From assembly GCA_016858145.1 (NCBI GenBank), contig JAEHOE010000123.1:1-64000 (forward strand): 64,000 nt of DNA. The letters are read 5' to 3'. Both the position numbers and the translations under genes were made by a program. The notes beneath the pieces were generated by a model. It made no database searches, was not told where the DNA came from, and saw only the letters and a list, made by a program, of their open reading frames with translations. This DNA comes from Edaphochlamys debaryana (lineage: Eukaryota; Chlorophyta; Chlorophyceae; Chlamydomonadales). Positions 44,058 through 53,900 of the stretch are shown here, in pieces (position 1 is the stretch's first letter; each line of letters starts with the position of its first letter).

Positions 44058-45513
44058 GCGGTCAAAAGGTACGGGGAGCAGGAAAGAGGTCGCTCATCTC
44101 GGTGAGCCGCGAGCAGAGCTGGGTGAGGGAGCGCGAACAAGCAAATATAGCTATGATGTATCATAGAATGAAGGACAGCCGCGCGGGCTTCATGGCCCAG
44201 ACAGCCAGACTGGGATTGACGCTGTACTGCGCGGAGCGCTCGGAGGCCTGCCCGCACACAGCGCAACAGGCCGGACAAGTGCCCGCCCCCCGCACTCCCG
44301 CCCCGTAGACCAGCCCTCACAACAGCGCCGCTCAAAGCAGGGCGCCTGGCTCACACATGCGGACGGGAAGGGTGGCAGGGGGACACGGACTCCAAAGACC
44401 AGACCCGGACACGCAAGGCCGCCAGGGCTCGGGGCCGTGGACCACTCCCAAGTCCCCCTTGCGAAAAGCACCAGCGCCCCCGCCCCCCGCCCCCCAGCAC
44501 CCGGCCCCGCGGAGGCAGCACACACTTGGCCGCAGCCCAGGCCGTCTTTCCCCACCGCGGCACCCGCACCCTGCTTACCCCTGGGTGGGCTGACCGGCCG
44601 CTACAGCACCCGCAAGGCACACGCCGTGCTCCACGGCGTCGCCCACGCGGACAGCGCTTGCCATCCCAACCGCGCAACACGAGTGAAAGTCCGGAGGCAC
44701 AGCGGCGTCTAGAGACGCCGTACACATGAGCAGCCAGGCACTGCGCAGCACCCGCACACCAACACGACGAGTCCCTGCATGAGTGGCCGCGGGACTGCCT
44801 GCGGATGAGCTCACGCTCTGGGGCTTGGGAGCTCGCACCCAGGCAGCAACGCCAGCGCCAGCGCCCGCAGCTGCAGCCGCCCCGTGGTGGGCACACCTCC
44901 ACCGCATACCGTGACGCCAGGGATCCCCCGCACAAGATGCCGAGGACCACGGCCTTGCTGGGCTGCCGGCCGTGGCCTCCGGCAGCACGCAAGTCCCCTG
45001 GGACCCCCACCCAGGGGCTATGAACCACCAGCGGCTCGCCCGCCCTCGACGGCAAGTGCCAAGTACGCCCCGCACCGACCCCGCCACTCGACCCCGCCAG
45101 AGACAGATGGCCAAGCGGCCTCTGCTCCCCCAAGCTGCGCGGGGAGCCCGCCCGCTCCACCGCCCACGCACGCCGGCTCAGGCAAAGGACGAGCCGTGCA
45201 GCTGGGCATAAAAAGGAAAGCACGGCAGCTGACACCAGGCTTGGGCCCATACCGATCCGTACGAGCGTCCTCACGTGGTCCGGCACGGCACCCAAGCGTG
45301 TGCCCCCGCCCAGGCCACTGCCGTCCGCAGCGTCATGACGCCAGCGGCTGAACTCCGGTCCCTGCGCAGCTGCACGTGCCCCCGCCTACCGAGGCGGCAC
45401 CACCTGGACCATGCCTCGAGTGCAAGCTGTCAGCCGCTGCGTGGCACCCGAGGAGCGCAAGGCGCAGGGCTTGGGGGCGGGGGCGGGGGCTGGGGGGAGG
45501 GCCGAGTGGCGGG
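43976..45513 (+). repeat. 1.5-kb tandem duplication, copy A
   Basis: Matches 45,781-47,311 at an offset of about 1,804 bases with roughly 1-2% substitutions and a few indels (for example a 6-base loss near 44,570). It starts at cctcttgcgggcaatgcaag and ends at gccgagtggcgggg. Long ORFs exist on both strands (a minus frame from 45,295 to 44,351 and plus frames around 44,437-44,712), but none shows a domain and the minus frame is broken by a one-base difference in copy B. A gggcataaaaaggaaag motif lies at 45,206. Confidence 0.85.
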
Positions 45514-45640
45514 GTGCGACCTCCGCAGACTACAAACGTGCGGCAGCTAAACCGCGCTTGCGTAGCTCTCACCAAGTGATGTGCGACCCTCCAGGCTGCC
45601 GCTTGATTGCTGCAGCTGAGCGGTAGTTCGGCTGCGCCGC
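45441..45640 (+). repeat. Dispersed ~200-bp block, copy 1
   Basis: Bases from acccgaggagcgcaaggcgc through gaccgcgc/aaccgcgcttgcgtagct to gctgcagctgagcg occur again at 50,066-50,215 and 57,450-57,655, and in part at 47,245-47,311. The block sits at edges of both tandem duplications in this window. Confidence 0.82.
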
Positions 45641-45780
45641 GACTTGCGCCGATCAAAGCCGCGCAGCGAGCGCGAGCGCCATCGCCGAGCTGCGAAGTAG
45701 TAGCCAGACGCCCCAGCTATCAGTGAAAGCGGTCCACCAAGGGGGCGCGTGTGTGTCTGTGCGATGGCGGGATGCCTTTC

Positions 45781-47311
45781 TCCTCTTGCGGGCAATGCAA
45801 GACAGCGCCCCGTTTTAGGTCTACGAGGTACACCACTAGGGGCACAGCCCGTCAACGTAAGCAAGCGGTCAAAAGGTACGGGGAGGAGGAAAGAGGTCGC
45901 TCAGCTCGGTAAGCCGCCAGCAGAGCTGGGTGAGGGAGCGCGAACAAGCAAACATAGCTATGATGTATCATAGGATGACATAGGATGGAGGGCAGCCGCG
46001 CGGGCTTCATGGCCCAGACTGGGATTGACGCTGTGCTGCGCGGAGCGCTCGGAGGCCTGCCCGCACACAGCGCAACAGGCCGGACAAGTGCCCGCCCCCC
46101 GCACTCCCGCCCCGTAGACCAGCCCTCACAACAGCGCCGCCCAAAGCAGGGCGCCTGGCTCACACATGCGGACGGGAAGGGTGGCAGGGGGACACGGACT
46201 CCAAGGACCAGACCCGGACACGTGAGGCCGCCAGGGCTCGGGGCCGTGGACCACTCCCAGGCCCCCTTTGCGAAAAGCACCAGCGCCCCCGCCCCCCGCC
46301 CCCCAGCACCCGGCCCCGCGGAGGCAGCACACACTTGGCCGCAGCCCAGGCCGTCTTTCCCCACCGCGGCACCCTGCTTACCCCTGGGTGGGCTGACCGG
46401 CCGCTACAGCACCCGCAAGGCACACGCCGTGCTCCACGGCGTCGCCCACGCGGACAGCGCTTGCCATCCCAACCGCGCAACACGAGTGAAAGTCCGGAGG
46501 CACAGCGGCGTCTAGAGACGCCGTGCACATGAGCAGGCAGGCACTGCGCAGCACCCCCACACCAACACGACAAGTCCCTGCATGAGTGGCCGCGGGACTG
46601 CCTGCGGATGAGCTCACGCTCTGGGGCTTGGGAGCTCGCACCCAGGCAGCAACGCCAGCGCCAGCGCCCGCAGCTGCAGCCGCCCCGTGGTGGGCACACC
46701 TCCACCGCATACCGTGACGCCAGGGATCCCCCGCACAAGATGCCGAGGACCACGGCCTTGCTGGGCTGCCGGCCGTGGCCTCCGGCAGCACGTAAGTCCC
46801 CTGGGACCCCCACCCAGGGGCTATGAACCACCAGCGGCTCGCCCGCCCTCGACGGCAAGTGCCAAGTACGCCCCGCACCGACCCCGCCACTCGACCCCCG
46901 CCAGAGACAGATGGCCAAGCGGCCTCTGCTCCCCCAAGCTGCGCGGGGAGCCCGCCCGCTCCACCGCCCACGCACGCCGGCTCAGGCAAAGGACGAGCCG
47001 TGCAGCTGGGCATAAAAAGGAAAGCACGGCAGCTGACGCCAGGCTTGGGCCCATACCGATCCGTACGAGCGTCCTCACGTGGTCCGGCACGGCACCCAAG
47101 CGTGTGCCCCCGCCCAGGCCACTGCCGTCCGCAGCGTCATGACGCCAGCGGCTGAACTCCGGTCCCTGCGCAGCTGCACGTGCCCCCGCCTACCGAGGCG
47201 GCACCACCTGGACCATGCCTCGAGTGCAAGCTGTCAGCCGCTGCGTGGCACCCGAGGAGCGCAAGGCGCAGGGCTTGGGGGCGGGGGCTGGGGGGAGGGC
47301 CGAGTGGCGGG
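45781..47311 (+). repeat. 1.5-kb tandem duplication, copy B
   Basis: Second copy of 43,976-45,513. Homology stops at gtggcgggg, after which copy A continues with tgcgacctccgcagac and copy B with cacaggcacaacagc. Confidence 0.85.
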
Positions 47312-48010
47312 GCACAGGCACAACAGCTTGAGCCCAGAGAAACCGAGGTCCAGTCGCCGCCTCCAGTAGCGGCGGTGCAGCTAGCGGGTTAAGCCGCTCC
47401 ACGGCAGCGCTCGAGCAAGCGCGACGCAGGCGCGGCAGCCTGAGCCCACAGGGACCGACGCCGCCGCCAGCGGCGGTGCGGCAGAGGCAGCCACAGCAAT
47501 GCTCGTTGCGAGTGCGGCACACAGGTGCCAGGCTCACGCAGGCCACGAGGCTGGGGTACCCAACGGCGCGCAACCAGGGCATCAAGCGTAAGCTTGCCGA
47601 CTAATGGATGCATACCTTTGGGGCATGCTGTGGGCCCCCAACGCATTATCTCGCATCTGTTGCTCGGCTGTGGGCTGCAGCAAACCGCACCGGGCCCCGC
47701 AGGCAAGGTGAAATGTGGGAAGCGAGCCGCACCGCCCGAAGGATGGCCCGCAGCGAGTGTATTGCACCATCGTGCTTAGCCGCGCCGCCTTACATCACAC
47801 AAGCCCCACAGCCACACATTGGCGGGTTGCGGGTGGCGGACACTCGGAGCGGAGGCATCGTGGCCTCCCGGCTTCATGCGCCAGCTACAGCCCCTGACGA
47901 CTGGGCTCCGCAGCCATAGTGTCAATACTTGTACGCGAAGCTCAGAGCGCAAAGTGGGCTCGATGACGGTGTCATACGGCGCAACTTAACGAGACAAGGT
48001 TAAGAGCCAC
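47312..48010. other. Intergenic, no supported gene
   Basis: GC-rich with a gccgccgccagcggcggtg cluster near 47,460 and the related ccagtagcggcggtgc near 47,365. Short ORFs on both strands lack features. Confidence 0.5.
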
Positions 48011-48700
48011 ACGGCTATCCAGCCACGGCCCTCAGGGCCAAGCGGCGCAGAGACATAGCAAGGCCTGACGGCCCGCAAACACAGATACGGACCCCACGGC
48101 CAGTTATACGCTCCACGGCCCCCAGAGGCCCAAGCGGCGAAGGGACACGGCAAGGCCTGACAGCCCGGATGGAAAACACCAATCATGGCCCCGCGACCGG
48201 ATGATCAAGCCACGGCCTCCAGCGGCCCCAGTGGCAGAGAGACACCACAGGCCCTACGGCCCGGATGAAAACACAGGTTATGGCCGTGCGGCCAGATGGT
48301 CAAGTCACGGCCTCAAGAGCTCCAGCGGCCCCAGTGGCAGAGAGACTCCACAGGCCTTACGGCCCGGATGAAAACACAGACCATGGCCCCGCGGCCGGAT
48401 GATCAAGCCACGGCCTCCAGCGGCCCCAGTGGCAGAGAGACTCCACAGGCCTTACGGCCCGGATGAAAACACAGACCATGGCCCCGCGGCCGGATGATCA
48501 AGCCACGGCCTCCAGCGGCCCCAGTGGCAGAGAGACACCACAGGCCCTTCGGCCCGGATGGAAACACAGAATATGGCCATGCGGCCAGATGGTCAAGCCA
48601 CGGCCTCCAGAGCTCCAGCGGCCCAAGAGGTAGAGAGACGTCACCGGCCTTGCGGCCCGGATGGAAACACGATCCTGGCCCTACGGCTTCAGTCCGCAGA
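48011..48700. repeat. Minisatellite with ~95-102-bp unit, about 7 copies
   Basis: The marker gat(g)(a/g)tcaag(c/t)cacggcctc starts units at about 48,203, 48,299, 48,401, 48,496 and 48,591 (steps 96, 102, 95, 95). More diverged units lie at 48,020-48,180 and 48,600-48,700. The unit also has gtggcagagagac and cggcccggatg. The 102-base step carries an extra agagctcc. Frames are open on the minus strand for only part of the block, so coding is unlikely. Confidence 0.88.
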
Positions 48701-49377
48701 AAGGCACAGCGGACCAAGATCATGGGAGACAAGGGCAAGCGGAGGCATGCGATTAGCTTAGCCCGAATAAGCGCATGTTATTCATCGCAACGCACGTAGC
48801 TCATGCAATCCGGCCCGAAGAGCGAAGGAACGACGTCCCGCGTCCGGATCAGAATGTGCGCCGAAGGCGATATAGGTAGAGCGGGCCTGGCTTTCCGGTC
48901 AATCCGCTACCCTTGATTTCATCAAGCTGAGAAGGGCTCGGCTGCATCGCCTGCCGAGCGACCTTTAGAATGAGGCGCCGCGATTGAGCGCCGCTGGCTG
49001 GTCAGCCAGGTAGTCTTCAAGCTATATGATAGTTAAGCAGTAGTCAATAGTTGATCATGTAGAGCGAGGCGCGCGTGACTTGCGACAAGCGCGCGAAGAA
49101 CTAAATAGGATGGTGTGCTGCGCAGGAGGACACGGGCCCGGCAGAGGGCCATGACTCCCACGTCGACTGTACGCGAGAACGGCACAGATAGCTGGGCAAG
49201 CGCGAGCCGCCAGGCCATAGCCGACCGGTTCGGCAGTGTGCCGTACGCCACACCCGAGCAGGCGCTGGCACCCACGGCCAGCACCTGCACGGCCGCTTCC
49301 ACGCTCCACGGTTCTCCCCTCATAAGACACTCCGTTCCCGGCTTCGCTGGGAACTACACTTCCATACACCACCCCAC
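48701..49377. other. Intergenic with one weak minus-strand ORF
   Basis: A 96-codon minus frame (49,323-49,033) has hydrophobic stretches (AVQVLAVGASACSGVAYG), but no family match or splice signals are visible. Otherwise the region has mixed composition with no recognisable element. Confidence 0.35.
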
Positions 49378-50065
49378 AAAAGTTCGGACCCCCCCGACCC
49401 CCCCACCCCCCCCCTTGCCGTACACTGCACACACTGCCGTACATGGCCATAATGTATCCCGTTTCCCTCGACTTTTGTGCCAATCGGCTGCGCTTCGTGT
49501 GCGCTACTGCCTTGCGCGTGAACCGGAAGCGTCGATGAGGCTTGGGTCCTGTCCATTGACCATCGCCGCGTCCATGGACCACTCTCCGGTACCTTGCATC
49601 CGCGCTATTCATGCCCTATGCCTCCTATATGATGAGCTACGGCCATACTAGTACATCCGGACGTCTAGCAGCGGTGGCAGTGCCGGTCGTGACGTGTCCC
49701 ACGCGCGGACATGCCGACATGTGGCACCCGCAGCCACCCTTCGACCACCATCCCTATGGTCTGTGGTGCTCAGGCACACCCACGGTTCAGCCTCTCCTTG
49801 ATACCACGCGTTTACGCAAGGAAAGGGCCCTTGGGCTGCGTCAGACCGCTGTGACAAAAGTTCGGACGGGAGCTGTACAAAAGTTCGGGACCCCCCTCCC
49901 CCCCCCCCCCCCCCCCCCCCCCCCACTTTGAGGGCTCATAACTTTTTTCCTATAACCTCGATTTTCATTCTGAAAGCGGATTTGGGCTCCTCTTGTCGAG
50001 CTCTCCAAAGTTAAAGCGTGGTGTATTTTTTTACACTTCCTGCCCCCCCCCTGACGTATCGGCAA
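49378..50065. repeat. Low-complexity segment with AAAAGTTCGG direct repeats and a C27 tract
   Basis: caaaagttcgga(c)n followed by C-rich sequence occurs at about 49,376, 49,855 and 49,878. The last leads into six C, a T and 27 C (49,898-49,924). The ~110 bases that follow (agggctcataacttttttcc, then gattttcattctgaaagcgg) are strikingly AT-rich for this genome and end in gtatttttttacac and another C run. The segment may be the end of a mobile element. Confidence 0.6.
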
Positions 50066-50215
50066 CCCTGGGGGGGAGGGCCGAGTGGCGGGGTGCGACC
50101 TCCGCAGACTACAAACGTGCGGCAGCTAGACCGCGCTTGCGTAGCTTTAGCAAGTGATGAGCGACCCTCCAGGCTTCCGCTTGATTGCGGCAGCCGAGCG
50201 ATAGTTTGGCTGTGC

Positions 50216-50910
50216 CGCCAGGGGAGAGGCGTGGAGCGAGGAGAGAGAGGAGCGCAGGTCGGGGTCGGATACTACGCGTGCCGACGTACGACCCTACCAA
50301 GCTGCGCCAATGCAATTAACACGTTGGTAGTTAACATTGGGAGCCACTGGAAGCGGCGGGATACGGCCGGAGGCCGACTTTCTTAACCACCCGCGATGTC
50401 CATGCGACCGCAGCTGGCTGACCCCGGAACATCCAGGCCCGCGTGCCTGTGGCCCCCTGATAGCACCTGACCAGCTTGGAGCGGTCGGGCAGGAGCGCAG
50501 GGGCTTAGGGTCGCTGAGCGCGGTGCATGTGAATGCACTTGACGTCAGGCGAGCGCTCACGGGCTCCAGCCCCGCGTGACGGCGCCTTTGCGAACCCGTC
50601 CTTTGTCTGGTTATGACCAAGGTACTGTTCTGAGCGATGCTGCAAGCACCCATGCGGCGATTCAACGCTTTGTGTCCCGCCGAGGATACTTCCCACAGCA
50701 TAGCGCAACGCCTCGTGCATACTGGTCTAGTCTGAACATACGCATACTCAACGACCGGGCGCAGCTGTCGCATCAGCTGTCACATCACTCTGTCTGCTTT
50801 CGCTTTTCGCACGCCCAGGCGGTCACCCGGCGGCTGACATAGCACAACCTTGTCTCAAAACTCTCACGAATGAAGGCTTAGGCGCAGGGCGTGCACGCCG
50901 AGGCCCCAGC
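50216..50910 (+). promoter_or_regulatory. Upstream region of BRCT gene, copy 1
   Basis: About 700 bases between the dispersed block and the first ATG, shared with 57,656-58,324. Contains ttaacacgttggtagttaac near 50,316 (an imperfect palindrome) and cacttgacgtcaggcg (a CRE-like TGACGTCA core) near 50,536. No TATA box is evident. The function is inferred only from position and conservation between copies. Confidence 0.4.
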
Positions 50911-53900
50911 ATGGTTCGCGAAGGACTGGCCGCAAGCCGGGGCGTATTAAAACCTGCCAGGCCAGCAAAGGTGCCTGGAGCGAGCAAGGTTGTGGTCACG
51001 GGCTCAGGTTAGCGGTATCGTGAAGGTGGTATCCACACGGCATGCTGCGATGCGCAAGCTGACAGCGTCGTCTGGCTCCCCAGGCTTCAGTGGAGATGAG
51101 CGAGAGGTTCTCAAGGACTGGGTTGCCCAGCTCGGCTCGTCCTGGAGCGGCGACCTCGTTTTCAGGCATGAGCAGAAGATGGCTTGGCTGGGCACCCCAA
51201 CGAGCCCCAGCTTACCCCAACTGCTGCGCCTGCTGCAGGCGCACGACGCATCTGGTCTCGCGGGACCTCCTCGCCAGCTGGCAAAGCGCCAAGTATGTCA
51301 AGGCAATCGAGTAAGCAATCAAGGGTGGGGATGGGGCGTGAGGGGCTGCGGCGCCGGCTAAGCAGTCACGAGGGAGGCGGGTGTCCCGCGTGCGGATCCC
51401 TCAAGACTGTCCTCCAACATCGTCCTCCAACCCCTTGCCAGGTGGGGGATGGCCATCGTCAGCTTCCGCTGGGTGCATGATAGCCTGCAGGCTGGCCGCT
51501 TGCTGCCGTTGGATCCGTACAAGTCAGACCGCCCGGGACCAGCCGACGCCGCGCTCCGCGACGCTGCGGCACTGCGGCGGAAGCTCGCGGCCCCCAGCCG
51601 TAAGCCGCTCGTACCAATCGCCGCCAACACAGCAGGACCTGCCCTGACCGGGCTGGGTACTGAGGGCAAGCAGAAGCCGCCACCAGTGCGCGAACCCAGC
51701 AGTGGAGCAGCCTGCATCAGCAGCATACAGCGGAAACGGCCGGCCGCCGCCACGGCTGAGGCGGCACCTGACTTCACCTTTCGGGTCTGCGGTACCGCGC
51801 AGGGGACCAGCAGCCCACGGCCCCTGTGCGGCGCTGCGGATGCATCCGGGCCCCTGGTGCTTGAGACCCAGCACGATGAGCCCCCCGCGAGCCCATCCGC
51901 CTCCTCCTCCTCCTCGGCGCCCCACCGGACGGCCTCAGCCGTAGAGCCAGTGCACAGGCCCGTGCCTGCTGCCGCGGCTCAGCCGACGCCTTCCATGGAG
52001 ATCTCCTTCACGGGCCTGAACGAGCTCGTGGGCGCCAACACCATCCACATCGCTGGTGACGCGGGGGGGGCAAACTCTCAGGCCACGGCAGACCCCAGCG
52101 GCGAGCCACAGGACACCCGCAACCCCACGTCTGGGGTCAGCTTTGACGAGCCGTGGGTGGCCAGGCGGTCCGCGGCGCTGAGGCCCATGCGGCTTGACAG
52201 GGACCTGGACGCAGCTGCGGGCGAGCACACGGAACCGGAAGAGGACGGCTCTGGCGTTGCGGAAAGCGGCGTGGAAGGCGGAGAGCTAGCTGAGCAGTCA
52301 GGCGAGGTGGCCACGCCTCAGCCGGGGCCTGCACAAGCCGGCCCTGAGCCAGAGTGCGTCGACCTGCTGACGCCCGCTAGCGGGCCCCGGCAGTTGCCCT
52401 CCGGCGCGGACCCCGCCGCACGCGACGTGACCGCTGGCCCCTCGCCTCCGGCTGCTGAGCCCGCTGCCGTGCTGTACAGCGGCTTCGACCCTCCGCTGGC
52501 GGCTGTGGCGACCGCCACCAAGCGCAGGCTGGTCCGGAACGACCGCAAGGCGGAGCCGGGCACAGGGGCAGGGATGGGCAGCGGCAGCCAAATCCCGGCG
52601 CAGCAAGCGGGTCCGAATATGGCTGTGGAGGAGGACCTGGAGGATGACTTGGAAGATGACCTGGAGGATGAGGTGGAGGACGAGGTGGAGGAGGTGCCGT
52701 ACCAGGCGTTCACCCGAAGCGGGGCGGGGTCACGAGGACGCGGCCTGCAGGCTCCGGCTGAGGGCTTCGCCGCCGCAGCGGGCCCAACGGGCTCTCGGCC
52801 CCGCGCGCCGGGGCCTCTGGCGACTGCGGCCGCGCAGCCTCCGCCCCGGCCCAGCCTTGCCTCGAGCACCGTCTCGGTGGAGAGCCTGCGGAGCATGTGG
52901 CAGCAGCGACAGCACATCATTGAACCAAGCGGGGGCGGCAGGCCCCCGCCGAGGGCGACCGGGGAGGCGGGCGGCATCCAGGGCAGCACCTCCCGTCGCC
53001 GGCTTGGCGAGGACGCAGCGGAGGCGCCCAAGCTGCGACGCCAGGAGCAGACGCGGCCGCCGACCCAGATGCCCCCTCCACAGCAACCTGCCGGGCCCGG
53101 AGCAGCTGTCCCGGGCGTGCGCATCAAGCCCGAGCCCGGGCTTGAGGAGACGGAGCCAGGCGTGTCGGGCGTGTCCGTGGTGCCTCAGCCGCGCCCCGAG
53201 GTTCCGCCGCCTCTGCCGGCCTCCCTGCTTGGTGTCAAGCCCGACCCAGATGCCGCCGCTACGGCTTCTGGGTCGGAAGCAGGCGCTGCCGCTGCGCCTC
53301 CAAAGCCCTCCGCCAGGCGCCGGGCGGCTGCCCTCGCCACCTCCTCCCTCATGGCTGAGCCTCAGCCCGTGTCCTCACGGCCCTCCGTTGCCTCTGCCCT
53401 GGGCCTCGCCGGCGCGGCCCGCTCCCGAGCGGGCGGCAGGAAGGCCCTGGTTGCGGTCTCCGAAAGCGCCACGAGCGACACAACCGAGGAGGACGCACCG
53501 GATGGCGCTGCAGCCGACGTGGATGCCGTTGACGTAGTTGACGGCGAACATGCCGGCGGTCGGACGTCCTCGGATGGTGCGGTGCCCTCTTGGGGCGGCC
53601 CCGAGTCTGAGGGCGCGCCCTCGGGTACTGGGGCGGCCGTGCTGCGGGAGAGCACCCCGGAAGCGCACGGCCCTGCGCGGCCGCTGGGGCCGCAGGCGGG
53701 GCCTGGCACCATCCACCGCATGCTGGCCATGCGGACTGCGGGCCTCACGCCACTGCACCCCTCGCAGCGGAGGGCCATCGTGCCGGGTCCAGGGTGAGTC
53801 TCAGCAGAGGTTGCAAGGGGCATGACGCCGAAGCTAGGGTCTTGGCTGTAGCAATATGACTGGAAGTGTGTTGGCAAGGCTGCAGGCCCTTAGCCCAGCG

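Noticed and set aside
45200..45225. TATA-box promoter at gggcataaaaaggaaag
   Set aside because: Present in both 1.5-kb copies, but no downstream gene can be supported.
44351..45295. 314-codon minus-strand ORF in the 1.5-kb duplication
   Set aside because: Composition is that of a GC-rich shadow (Arg/Gly/Cys-rich), copy B breaks the frame with one base, and equally long frames exist on the other strand.
52318..53127. 269-codon minus-strand ORF opposite BRCT exon 4
   Set aside because: Antisense shadow of a GC-rich coding exon; the Ser-rich runs mirror the acidic codons of the sense strand.
52644..53537. 297-codon plus-strand ORF overlapping exon 4
   Set aside because: Alternative-frame shadow of exon 4, Arg/Pro-rich; the frame in phase with the BRCT exon carries the recognisable domain.
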